This document shows, one piece after another, positions 52,177-61,578 of a stretch of 64,000 nucleotides of DNA. The stretch comes from Bacteroidota bacterium (GTDB lineage Bacteria > Bacteroidota > Bacteroidia > Bacteroidales > Paludibacteraceae), in NCBI GenBank assembly GCA_023459355.1, contig JAEWUM010000049.1, positions 20,653 to 84,652 of the forward strand. Direction: 5' to 3'. How positions within the stretch are numbered: position 1 is the stretch's first letter; every line of letters starts with the position of its first letter. The translations under genes were made by a program, and so were the position numbers. The notes under the pieces were generated by a model. It had not been told where the DNA came from, made no database searches, and saw only the letters and a program-made list of their open reading frames with translations.

Positions 52177-54315
52177 TTATCCTTTATAGCATTTATTTTT
52201 TGTTACTAAATTGGTTGTGTCTGCTTTTTCTTCGATTACATTTACATAGAAAGTACCGGGAATTTCGCCGTTTACCATTTTTTTTAGAATCTTCTTACCC
52301 AAGTCATTAAGATAATTTTCAGAAGCAGGGTCGTATAACTCTTTGATAAAAATGATACTCTGTTTGAAAACATTAGGAGCAATCTTAAAAAAGTTGTTTA
52401 TAAAATTATCACCAAATTCAGAAAATGGCGCATCTGAAATAAATGGATAATCAAACTGTTTATTCCCTATTTTTGAAGAGATAATCGCCATAATAATAGA
52501 CAACTGTTTCATTCGCTGAAAACCTGTTCCAAGTCCTGTTAATTCACCATCATATATATTCTTGATTGAAACTTGAACAGTTCCATCTATCTGTGGTTGG
52601 AAAACTAATTTACCACCTGCAGACAAATTTCCCTTTGTCAGTTCAATGTATTTTTCGTTGGCATTTGTATTAAGCTGTTCTATAATACGGTTGAAGATTC
52701 GTTCTTTCGAGTTATGAAAGATATACTCAACACATGCCATCGTTTCTTTGAAGTTTCGGTAATTTTCTATTTCGCTGTTTGTGCTAATACCCTTAATTTC
52801 GTCTTCAATCTGTTTCAATCTAGTGTTCCAATCTTTTATGGATTTCACTGCTTTTCGTATATCTTCCTCTTTCTTTTCAATTGTTTTGTCTGCAAGCGTA
52901 TAATCTGAAATATATTGTTTATCTGTTATATCAGAACTACTTTCACTTCCACCTGCATTCAAAAATTCATATTGTGCTGTTTCTTTTTCTTCTTCCTTTT
53001 GATTGATTAGGTTTTCGAGATAGTCAATTTTTTCTCTGTATTGTTGAACTACACTGGCAATTTTTGGAATACTTAATGAAAATGAGCCAACGGTAGTTTG
53101 AATACCACTATAAAACGAACCAAAATCATTTTTGGTTGATTTCGCCTTGTTCGCAGGGCGTTCCATTATCATTTTGATATGTTGCCAAGGTTCGGAGTTT
53201 TCGGGTGCAGGTCGTCCGCACACTTCACAAATATGAGTCCTTATCATTCTTTGTAACGATGGAATATCAGGTGAGCCTTCTGGAAGTTTTATAGGATTGT
53301 CAATTGCTTTTTGAGTAGCAATTTCAGCTGTTAGTTCCTGTCTGTGCTTGTCAAACAGAGAGATTTGCTCTTGCAAGCCCATCAAAAGCCACGGGGAACT
53401 TTCGGAAAATAACAATGAGGTAACACTTTTCTCTTTGTTATCTTTTTCATCTTTTAGTCGCTTTATCTCATTTTGCAGTACTTGTTGAACTCCACGAAAT
53501 TTTTCTCTATTTTGCGCATTTAGGAGAATTGCTTCCAAAGTTTCCTTTGTCTTTTTGGCTTCGGACAATTCAGTATTATAGATTTCAATCTGAGTTGTAG
53601 TGCTTTCAATCCGTCCTTCAAGTGTTTCTCTTTCTTGAATTAGACCGGTAATTTTTTGATTGGTAGAATTGATTTCTTTTTCTTTGTCGTTTGAAAGTTT
53701 CCTTGTTTTCTGGGATAAATCTTTGCTAATATCGCAAATCTCTATCAAGTTTTTTATACCTGCCAATGCCTCAATGGTTGAAGACAAACCATTATGAGAA
53801 GATAAATCGACCAACTCTTCCATAGATTCGCCTTGTAATAAAGCATAATTCATCAATTCGGCAGGAATGATTTTTTTAACAATCTTTTCTTTGTCAGCAA
53901 CATCCAAAACAGGAATATCTCGATTATCAATAGTTTGCAGAATATCCATTTTTTCATTTGTTTTCCAGCTGTCGCCGTCTTTCTTAAATTGCACAATCTT
54001 TGAAATAGAGTACTTATCTATATTTTCAACAAAGACAATTTTTACTCCAATATCAAAATTTGTTTCTTCGTTCAGTGCTTTACCTGAAGCCATTTTGGAA
54101 AATGAAGACGAGGCACAAACCATTCTTTTTAAATCAGAATCATAAACGGTATCTTTCAAAAGCCAAAGAATACCGTTGTAAAATTTTGATTTACCCATAT
54201 TATTGTCGGCATTTACAATATTGATACCCTCTTTGAAATAATAGGTATTGTTATCAAAATTTCCATAATAGTTATAGAAGTTTTTGAAGCTCACAGATTT
54301 AATTATTGTTGCCAT
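52177..54315 (-). CDS. SMC/Rad50-like ATPase with zinc-hook motif (Dnd-linked)
   Basis: 712 aa. N-terminal Walker A ADNNMGKS (A36-S43), then long coiled-coil segments interrupted at about 363-366 by CEVC (C363, C366), a zinc-hook type CxxC as in Rad50. C-terminal part has a signature-like LTGLGTGFQRMKQLS and Walker B-like FISDAPFSEFGDN. The overall plan is that of SMC-type DNA ATPases and parallels DndD, encoded four genes upstream. It lies between a 71-aa and a 164-aa gene with 3-4 bp gaps. I infer a DNA-engaging motor or sensor of the restriction half. Confidence 0.78.
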   Translation of the reverse strand: MATIIKSVSFKNFYNYYGNFDNNTYYFKEGINIVNADNNMGKSKFYNGILWLLKDTVYDSDLKRMVCASSSFSKMASGKALNEETNFDIGVKIVFVENIDKYSISKIVQFKKDGDSWKTNEKMDILQTIDNRDIPVLDVADKEKIVKKIIPAELMNYALLQGESMEELVDLSSHNGLSSTIEALAGIKNLIEICDISKDLSQKTRKLSNDKEKEINSTNQKITGLIQERETLEGRIESTTTQIEIYNTELSEAKKTKETLEAILLNAQNREKFRGVQQVLQNEIKRLKDEKDNKEKSVTSLLFSESSPWLLMGLQEQISLFDKHRQELTAEIATQKAIDNPIKLPEGSPDIPSLQRMIRTHICEVCGRPAPENSEPWQHIKMIMERPANKAKSTKNDFGSFYSGIQTTVGSFSLSIPKIASVVQQYREKIDYLENLINQKEEEKETAQYEFLNAGGSESSSDITDKQYISDYTLADKTIEKKEEDIRKAVKSIKDWNTRLKQIEDEIKGISTNSEIENYRNFKETMACVEYIFHNSKERIFNRIIEQLNTNANEKYIELTKGNLSAGGKLVFQPQIDGTVQVSIKNIYDGELTGLGTGFQRMKQLSIIMAIISSKIGNKQFDYPFISDAPFSEFGDNFINNFFKIAPNVFKQSIIFIKELYDPASENYLNDLGKKILKKMVNGEIPGTFYVNVIEEKADTTNLVTKNKCYKG

Positions 54316-54318
54316 ATT

Positions 54319-54534
54319 TTATAACTGCATTATTTGTTTCTGAATAGTTTGAAAAATAGCATCTTTACCTCTGTGATTTTCTTGCCCGTTAATTATTGCT
54401 TTAATAATCTCAATAACTGGACAATCAGACTTCGCATAAAAATTCTCTTGTTCTAAATCTTCTTTGGAAATTTGAAAAACCGACTGTAATTCAGGCGATT
54501 TTATCACTTCTTTGAAAATCTCTTCTGCTGTCAT
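54319..54534 (-). CDS. Small 71-aa protein of the Dnd-linked operon
   Basis: 71 aa, acidic and helical, with no known motif (MTAEEIFKEVIKSPELQSVF...). It ends 3 bp before the SMC-like ATPase start and begins 12 bp after the helicase stop. Tight packing argues that it is real and functions with these neighbours, perhaps as a small subunit or immunity/adaptor protein. Confidence 0.6.
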   Translation of the reverse strand: MTAEEIFKEVIKSPELQSVFQISKEDLEQENFYAKSDCPVIEIIKAIINGQENHRGKDAIFQTIQKQIMQL

Positions 54535-54546
54535 TTTCTTTATTAT

Positions 54547-56781
54547 TTATTGATTTATATTCAGAATAAGTTCAGACAAGACCAAATCATAAAACCTTGC
54601 GACCTCGTCTAATGATTTTAGTGCGCCTGTATAGTTATTGGTTGCTAAATTGGCAAAATATGCTACACGGTTTAACTCTCCTTTCACTAAACTACGTTCA
54701 ATAGTCCAAAAATCTCTGGAATAATATGGTGATTGAAAGTTTGGAACAACAACCATATCAAAGATATGTGCAAAAGTTTTTTGGGGATGTTTGCGTAGCA
54801 AACGACCTCGTCGTTGAATAAATTGTCGGGGATTGCCTGTGCTTGACGCAAATATACCGTATTCAGCCCGAGGTACATCAACACCCTCATCCAAACATTT
54901 CATTGCAAATAAAACATTGATTTGTCCATTCTCAAAACCTTGTAGAATAGTTTTTCGTTCTGTTTTACTGTTTTTACCGGTATAAGTATTGCAAGTTGTA
55001 TTTGGAAAAATATCTTTTGTAGTGTCAAGCATTTTTTTGATAATGGTTTCTTCATAAATGTCTGCTTCAGAATCACTATCAGAATTGGAAAATATTACTG
55101 CTTCGTCAGAATCAAACATTTTTTTGCCTTCGGGAACATATACAAAACAATACTTCAATTTGTCCTGTCCAATTTCAGTAATTATTTCTTTAAAAACACG
55201 TATTTTATCGTCTGCTTTATGTAAGATACGCTTGCGTAACATCAACAGTTTTTTTGCTTTTTGAGTGTCTTTGAATTGTTTAGTAGCATTATCAAACAAT
55301 CGCAGGAGGTGTTCAGTAATTTGCGCATATTCTTGCATTTCTTCATCATTAAGGTAGGCTATTTTAGGATAATAGCAATATTCCATTAACCGACCTTCTT
55401 CGATGGCTTTCTTCATTGAAAAGTTATAAACATAAGGGGGGGTATCATTGAAAAAACTTTCTAACTCTGCTGTTCCTTCCTCATCATAAATTCGGCTTGG
55501 AGTTGCAGACAATGCAATTCTTCTTTTGATATGCAATGTTCGGAAAACGGCACGCACCAATTCTGAGCCAATATTATGTGCCTCGTCTGCTATCAAAATC
55601 ATATTTTCGGACAAATGTGGCAATACTTGTTGAAAATCTATGTTAGTAAATGATTGGTAAGTGGAAATAATCACACTATTCACTTTTTTGCCTCTGCTAA
55701 CTTTGTCTTCCAACTTTGAAATCTGCTGACGCCATTGCGGATTTTCAGAAAATACGGTAATAACATTTTTAAAATCAAATTGTGCGATTTCATCAATCCA
55801 TTGTTCTACCAATGCAATGGTTGGTACTAATATCAAAAGTTGATATGACCCGTCTTGTTGGTACTCTTGTAATGCACAATTTAAAGAAGTTATTGTTTTC
55901 CCTGTTCCTGTTGCCATAGCAAAAATACCCTTTTTGCCATTCTGTACCCATTTTTCATACGCCTCAACTTGATATGGTCGAGCACCGTCTGGATATTTGT
56001 CAGGGAAATGCGGTTCTTTGAGTTTTGGAACTGTTGGTATGATTTCTTCTTCTGTTGTTGTGCTATTTGTTAATTTCCGGATTATTTCTTTCTCTTGCAA
56101 CAATAATTCGTTAGCATCTACATTTGGATAAGTTTTAACTACTTCTTGACAAAACTTCTTAGCAGGAAAAACTAAAACACTTTCATTTGCTCCTGACCAA
56201 ATTTCCGCAAAATCCTGCTCTGAAATTTCAATACGTTCCTGACTATCTTCGCTTTTCCATGAACAAGTACATTCGATAGTTTCAATGTTTTTTACCAATG
56301 CAGCAGCAGTTAAGTTCATTGACCCTGTAAAAGCGACTTTGTCACCATTTTCGTCTTTGAAAACACCAAATTTTTCGTGCGCCAATCCACCGTCTTTGGG
56401 TATAATAATTTTTATTTCAATTCTATTTGTTTGGATTAGATACGACAAACATTTGAAAAAATGTTTGTCTCTTTTTGAAAGAGTTATTTTTAAAGCGTTA
56501 AAAGATTGAAGTATATATTCTTCAAAATCAATCATCTGACTATTTTGCAAAAGGTTATAATCTTCTTCTGTAAGGTATTGGTTTATATACATTCGCATTT
56601 TCCCTCCATTGCTTATAAAATGGGCGAAACCAACAGAAAGAATATTGAACGAAGCACTACTAAAATACCCTAATCCAATATCAAGTTTGGAACTGTTAGA
56701 CAGTGCCAACAAGCAAAAATCAAATGGTAAATCTTTTCTACCGGTTGAGTACCTATATTTGAAATCCTTATCTTTTAACAT
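54547..56781 (-). CDS. PLD-nuclease/DEAD-box helicase (putative phosphorothioation-system restriction enzyme)
   Basis: 744 aa from the ATG at 56781. The N-terminal part (about 20-180) is a phospholipase D-like nuclease: HEKFG at H135 with a downstream GSMNLTAAAL. The SF2 helicase core follows: MATGTGKT (Walker A), LIADEAHNIG (DEAH box) and QFIQRRGRLLRKHP (motif VI). Such PLD-helicase fusions occur as restriction proteins; a named family of Dnd-associated restriction enzymes has this form. It overlaps the upstream gene by 14 bp. It may cut DNA lacking phosphorothioate marks. Attack on modified invaders is the alternative. Confidence 0.85.
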   Translation of the reverse strand: MLKDKDFKYRYSTGRKDLPFDFCLLALSNSSKLDIGLGYFSSASFNILSVGFAHFISNGGKMRMYINQYLTEEDYNLLQNSQMIDFEEYILQSFNALKITLSKRDKHFFKCLSYLIQTNRIEIKIIIPKDGGLAHEKFGVFKDENGDKVAFTGSMNLTAAALVKNIETIECTCSWKSEDSQERIEISEQDFAEIWSGANESVLVFPAKKFCQEVVKTYPNVDANELLLQEKEIIRKLTNSTTTEEEIIPTVPKLKEPHFPDKYPDGARPYQVEAYEKWVQNGKKGIFAMATGTGKTITSLNCALQEYQQDGSYQLLILVPTIALVEQWIDEIAQFDFKNVITVFSENPQWRQQISKLEDKVSRGKKVNSVIISTYQSFTNIDFQQVLPHLSENMILIADEAHNIGSELVRAVFRTLHIKRRIALSATPSRIYDEEGTAELESFFNDTPPYVYNFSMKKAIEEGRLMEYCYYPKIAYLNDEEMQEYAQITEHLLRLFDNATKQFKDTQKAKKLLMLRKRILHKADDKIRVFKEIITEIGQDKLKYCFVYVPEGKKMFDSDEAVIFSNSDSDSEADIYEETIIKKMLDTTKDIFPNTTCNTYTGKNSKTERKTILQGFENGQINVLFAMKCLDEGVDVPRAEYGIFASSTGNPRQFIQRRGRLLRKHPQKTFAHIFDMVVVPNFQSPYYSRDFWTIERSLVKGELNRVAYFANLATNNYTGALKSLDEVARFYDLVLSELILNINQ

Positions 56782-59068
56782 CAAAAATAAGTTTTGAAAG
56801 TTCTATAAATTTTCGTCTTTGTTCATCATTTAACTGATTCTCTTTGAAGTCATTCGTGGCTCTTCGAAACCATTCATACATGAATTTCTCTAAATTGTTT
56901 TTATTTGAGGAAGTCACATTTTGATTCTCCAATAAAAAGCATTTAAGTCTATTGCAATGAATAAACCATTCATAAATTGATTTATTTGTTTCATAATCTG
57001 CATATTGAAATTTTATTCTTTCAATTTCTGATTTTTGATGCTCAGTTAGTTTATTAGTGTTTTTGTTTGCTATCCGCCACCAACGATATAAAGAAGTTTC
57101 TTCATCATCATCGGAAGAAGAGAAAGGGAAATGGTCATTCTCAGTTAAAAACTTTTCAAAATCATATAACCGTTGCTCAAAAGACCTTCTTTGCTCTTCG
57201 TGAACAACTATTTCATATTCGGAAGGATATTCTTTACTTACTAAACCAAATAAATTATTTTGGAATTGTATAAAATTCTTGCCAGAAAACATTGTACTGT
57301 GAATGTTCTTTTGGTTTGTTTCAGGAAAATGCTGTAATACATTTTCCGAAATAGCTTCAATTGTTTGTGGTAAATCGTTTGCTAACAAAAACTCTGTTAT
57401 GGCATCACGAATCGTACCCGAACGAATATGTCTCCATTCTTTAAGTAAGTAAATACTACTTCGCTTCCTAAATGTAATATCATCGTGCTTTTGTAAATAA
57501 GGGCGCAATCTGTCTGAATTGTTTTCTTGTGTATATTTATGTTCGGGCATATTTTTTTTAAATTCAACAAATATATCTTCCAGGTGCAAAGGTTCTCCCC
57601 TTATTTGCAGTATTTCATAAACTACATCAAATGGACTGCGCTCTTTGTTTGCTGGTACTTTAATTTGATTACCCTCAACATCTTCAGCATATAACCCAAA
57701 TTCGTGCAACAAAATATCTTTCACTATACTTGTTATGTCATTTATTTTGTCAAAATCAAAATTTATCCATCGCTGAGAGTTTTTAATGTATTCTTCAATA
57801 TCTAATAGATATTCTGTTTGATTATCTGTCAAGATGCTACATAAATCTTCTCTCATCCCTTCAAAATCGAAAACTTCAGCAAGCCTTTTTTTTATTAGAA
57901 GTACAGATTTCCATAACTTATCACGACTATTTATATTAAAACCACCATAAAGTGTATAATCATCTTTAAACATATATCCAAGAAGTTGCATTACAAATTC
58001 TACAGAAAAAGTACAACTTTCTTGCTCTATTTGACGATCTATGTCATTAGACACCTGATTTATGAAGTGTGAATCTTGAATTAATTTTGTTAAATATTTC
58101 CAATCTTCTTTATTACAAAGCAACTCTATAAGTTTGGTCAGATCATCATCTTTACTGCATTCAACAAGTCCATTTGTAATCTCAAAAGTACTACGAAATG
58201 TATTATTCCTTATCTGCCGGACTCTTTCTCGTGTTAAATTATATTTTACTGCAATTTCATCTAGTGTTTGAAATTGATAACTTTTAAAAATCGGGAACGA
58301 ATCTATAAGAATTTTTATATTACGTTTTTTGTTTTTTATAAGTTGTTGTTCTAAAATCCAAAACATTGGCAAATGATTATAGGTCTTATAAAATCCAGCA
58401 ACAAAGCTATCTAAAATTATATCTCCTTTTTGACGAACCAAATTTAGCCTTGCTATATCCTCTTCAGATAAATCAATGAAATTTATAAGTTCTTCTTTCA
58501 TTTTATATTTTAAATCAATAGTCTCCTCAAAACTTTTTAGCCCTAAGCCATTAATTTTTAATAAAACATTATCAGGAACGAATAAATAAGCAATAACAAA
58601 CCCATCAAAACCAATTGATTTTAATCTGTTTTTTGTGCGGATTGAATAACACTCTATAAAACTCAAGAATTTTTGTTCAAGAATTTTCTTCTTGTTTATA
58701 TCCAAATAAGAGAGTATATCTTTGCCATCTACCAGCTTGTTGTTAATAGCACTAATAACATCTGTTTTTATTAGGTTTTCAATTTCTGTCTGCTTTTGAA
58801 GGCTTTGTTCTTCTTCAAGAAAACCATCAGTATTTTCAGATAACTCAATTTGCGGAATATATTCTTTGCATAAATCTTCTAACTCTAAACAAGTTCTTTT
58901 TCCAGCATTTCTTATATTTAAGAAATGCTGTCCACTTTCGTAATAATCAACTATATCGAAAAGTGTTTCAAGATTAGCTTTAAAACAACAATTGCATGTG
59001 CGGACAGATATTTTATTATCTTCCAGCAAATCCATAATTGTAATATTTCGCAACTCCTCTCTTAACAT
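56768..59068 (-). CDS. Multi-HTH protein with sigma-region-4-like and HARE-like domains (Dnd-linked)
   Basis: 766 aa, function unknown. An alpha-CTD-like helix-hairpin segment at about 30-70 (FLNIRNAGKRTCLELEDLC), a second at about 160-195 (INGLGLKSFEE), a sigma-70 region-4-like HTH at about 270-297 (LDEIAVKYNLTRERVRQIR), a HARE/winged-helix-like unit at about 480-545 (VVYEILQIRGEPLHLEDIFVEFKK), and two helicase-associated-like repeats at about 640-760. It overlaps dndE by 7 bp and the helicase gene by 14 bp. No nuclease motif is visible. I infer a DNA-recognition subunit that recruits the helicase. Confidence 0.72.
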   Translation of the reverse strand: MLREELRNITIMDLLEDNKISVRTCNCCFKANLETLFDIVDYYESGQHFLNIRNAGKRTCLELEDLCKEYIPQIELSENTDGFLEEEQSLQKQTEIENLIKTDVISAINNKLVDGKDILSYLDINKKKILEQKFLSFIECYSIRTKNRLKSIGFDGFVIAYLFVPDNVLLKINGLGLKSFEETIDLKYKMKEELINFIDLSEEDIARLNLVRQKGDIILDSFVAGFYKTYNHLPMFWILEQQLIKNKKRNIKILIDSFPIFKSYQFQTLDEIAVKYNLTRERVRQIRNNTFRSTFEITNGLVECSKDDDLTKLIELLCNKEDWKYLTKLIQDSHFINQVSNDIDRQIEQESCTFSVEFVMQLLGYMFKDDYTLYGGFNINSRDKLWKSVLLIKKRLAEVFDFEGMREDLCSILTDNQTEYLLDIEEYIKNSQRWINFDFDKINDITSIVKDILLHEFGLYAEDVEGNQIKVPANKERSPFDVVYEILQIRGEPLHLEDIFVEFKKNMPEHKYTQENNSDRLRPYLQKHDDITFRKRSSIYLLKEWRHIRSGTIRDAITEFLLANDLPQTIEAISENVLQHFPETNQKNIHSTMFSGKNFIQFQNNLFGLVSKEYPSEYEIVVHEEQRRSFEQRLYDFEKFLTENDHFPFSSSDDDEETSLYRWWRIANKNTNKLTEHQKSEIERIKFQYADYETNKSIYEWFIHCNRLKCFLLENQNVTSSNKNNLEKFMYEWFRRATNDFKENQLNDEQRRKFIELSKLIFDVKR

Positions 59069-59457
59069 AGCTCACATAAACCACTTTGAATTTTATCGAA
59101 TAAATAATCATAACCCACTAAATTTGGATTATCTTTAACATCATCGTAAATACGTTGTAAGCCATCATCAAGGTGTAATTTAAAATAACGTGGCAGGTCT
59201 TTGTCATTACTGCTAATTTGATAATGTGTGCAAATTAGAGATTCGTATAATGAATAATAATTGCCAAACAGCACATACTTACTATATTCTTTACCACCAG
59301 AATCTTTTACATCTAAAGGAGAGAATTTGCTCCCTGATTGCAAAGAATAACCAATGGCAATTCGGGCGATTATATTTTCAGCACCTAAATTGAATTTACG
59401 TGTTAATTCAACTACAACTTCTCTGTTTCTGCTACTTGTCCGTATCTGTGAAAACAT
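59062..59457 (-). CDS. dndE: DNA sulfur modification protein DndE
   Basis: 131 aa, normal for DndE. RKFNLGAENIIARIAIGYSLQSG is the family core (compare ..LTPNVLCRLALFRSLE.. of known DndE), and the position after dndD supports it. DndE is a small protein that binds nicked or modified DNA within the DndCDE sulfur-insertion complex. It starts 3 bp after the dndD stop. Confidence 0.87.
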   Translation of the reverse strand: MFSQIRTSSRNREVVVELTRKFNLGAENIIARIAIGYSLQSGSKFSPLDVKDSGGKEYSKYVLFGNYYSLYESLICTHYQISSNDKDLPRYFKLHLDDGLQRIYDDVKDNPNLVGYDYLFDKIQSGLCELC

Positions 59458-59460
59458 AAC

Positions 59461-61578
59461 TTACTCTTTCATTAAATTGTTAATATCAACCGGCTGAATA
59501 TATGAATATGAATTATTGTTTTTCAGTAGGAATGCTGAATTTACATAGGGCTTCATCATCTCAAGTTCATTCTCCGTCAACTCCTTGTGTAACAATGGAA
59601 ATAAAACAACCTGTTTAGAAACGGTTGGGTAAAACTCTGTAATGATTTTTTTTGCGTGGCTCTTATCAAACTTCTGTAAAGGGCTATCAATAAAGACAGG
59701 AAACTGTATGCCTGATTCTTCCACAAGTGCTTTGAGTAGGGAGGTAGCATAAAGTTGTTGCTCGCCTTTTGACAAAGATTCCTTTTTTATTATACTGCCC
59801 CCTGTGGCATAAAGATTTATGTCTATTATATCATCATCCACCACAACATCAACATGATTGATAAAATCGGTTTTATGCATTAAATTATTCATCGTGGTTT
59901 TTATACGCCTTTCGAGTGCTGACTTTTTTTCTTTTTTCAATGAAATAAGAAATGTATTTAATTCTGATATAAGTTGTTCAGCGACTTTATCTTTCATGCT
60001 ATCGGTATCGTCAATGCTGACTTTTTTGCTCAGCTCCGAAACTTGGCGGCTAACTACAGCCAATTCTTTGTTTATTGCGCCGCGTTCCTCGTGTAACTGA
60101 CGGATTTTTTGTTCCAATTCGGCTATTCTTCGTTCGCTTTCATTCTTTTGTTTGCGAATAGATTTTATTACATTGTCGTTTTCTTTACTGTGCATATTGG
60201 ATATACTCCGGGCTATACGCTCCATTACCTGCTTGTTTTTGCGATAATCATCAGCAAGGTGTTCAAATTCTATCCTATAAGTAGTCGTTATATTGGAATA
60301 CACAGCCAAAAATTCATCAAAATCTTCTTTGCTCACGCTTAACAATGGAGCAGAACTGTTAGCTTGATTTTGATACTTAGAAATAATGTTGTTAAACGAA
60401 TCTACTAACTGTTTTTTTTCTTCGGAAGAAAGTTTTACATTGTCAAACAATTGCTGCATTTCATCATTGATATTTCGTAATAAAAAGTTTTGATTTCGAA
60501 TATCACTTTGAGTTTGAAGAATAGTATAATCCTGTTCCAACTGTACTTTTGTCTGCTGCAAAAGTTTTCCTGAGATTGCAAAGGCAGCATATTCCAAAAA
60601 ATGTTTGAGTTTTTGTTTGTATTCAGCATCTTTTTTTCGAGTGGTTTCCAATACAGCTTCTTGTCGGTTTAATTCTTCAAGCGTTGTGCTATTACCTTCA
60701 CGTAAAAGTTGCATTTGCAAACCTTCATCTTCTTTTTTTAGCAACATTAGTTGTGCATCGAAGTTGACTGTTTGCTTTTCCTGCATTGAAACAGTTTCAT
60801 TTAATTGTTTTTGTTTAGCAATTAATTTGTTTAATTTATTACGGCTATCTATATCATCTGATTTACGTCTAAAACGCAAACGCATATTTTCAAGATTTTT
60901 TTTCAAATCCTCGTATTTCTTCACTCCTAAAACCTCATTATATGCCGAGCAAAGTTTGCGTTTTTCATCTATGGTATTAGCTTCAGCAAGTGTTACAATT
61001 TTTTCTGAATCGAAAAAGAAAAAACGGGCAATATCTTTATTGAGAATAAAATCATTAATAAAAACTTCCTGTCCAATTTCGCTCGTTAATTCGCTGACTA
61101 CACCATCAATTAGAATTTCAATATTTTCTTTATCTAAGAGAATATCGTATGAACGAGTGATTTTCAAAGATTGACAGGGAATTGACGGTATAAGTACATC
61201 TGTAAACTCCAGAGTAACAGTATATTGAGACCATTCTTTTACAAATTCATTATCAATAGAATAACCCTGTTTTTTTATACGACTAAGTGTACTTTGTGTA
61301 ACTTCAGTTTGCAGTTTTTGCTGGCAAATTTGATTTAAGTTATTGATCACAGTGTTGTTATAACCTCCATTCAACATTTCTTTACGAAAAGACTCATCAA
61401 TATCCGTCATTAACCGACCATATAAGCACCATAAAAGAGAATGTAAAAATGTAGTTTTGCCGAAGCCATTTTCTCCAGAAATCAGATATAAATTTTTATT
61501 ATTCCCATTTGGAAAAACAATTTTATTAATCCCTTTATAAAGGCGATAGTTGTTTAGTTCTATGGTTTTTATTTTCAT
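59461..61578 (-). CDS. dndD: DNA sulfur modification protein DndD (SMC-like ATPase)
   Basis: 705 aa. MKIKTIELNNYRLYKGINKIVF start and Walker A GENGFGKTT (G35-T42), a long coiled coil (about 200-540) and C-terminal LSKGEQQLYATSLLKALVEESG plus FIDSPLQKFDKSHA (Walker B/D-loop). DndD is thought to open or nick DNA for sulfur insertion, driven by ATP. It overlaps dndC by 4 bp. Confidence 0.92.
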   Translation of the reverse strand: MKIKTIELNNYRLYKGINKIVFPNGNNKNLYLISGENGFGKTTFLHSLLWCLYGRLMTDIDESFRKEMLNGGYNNTVINNLNQICQQKLQTEVTQSTLSRIKKQGYSIDNEFVKEWSQYTVTLEFTDVLIPSIPCQSLKITRSYDILLDKENIEILIDGVVSELTSEIGQEVFINDFILNKDIARFFFFDSEKIVTLAEANTIDEKRKLCSAYNEVLGVKKYEDLKKNLENMRLRFRRKSDDIDSRNKLNKLIAKQKQLNETVSMQEKQTVNFDAQLMLLKKEDEGLQMQLLREGNSTTLEELNRQEAVLETTRKKDAEYKQKLKHFLEYAAFAISGKLLQQTKVQLEQDYTILQTQSDIRNQNFLLRNINDEMQQLFDNVKLSSEEKKQLVDSFNNIISKYQNQANSSAPLLSVSKEDFDEFLAVYSNITTTYRIEFEHLADDYRKNKQVMERIARSISNMHSKENDNVIKSIRKQKNESERRIAELEQKIRQLHEERGAINKELAVVSRQVSELSKKVSIDDTDSMKDKVAEQLISELNTFLISLKKEKKSALERRIKTTMNNLMHKTDFINHVDVVVDDDIIDINLYATGGSIIKKESLSKGEQQLYATSLLKALVEESGIQFPVFIDSPLQKFDKSHAKKIITEFYPTVSKQVVLFPLLHKELTENELEMMKPYVNSAFLLKNNNSYSYIQPVDINNLMKE

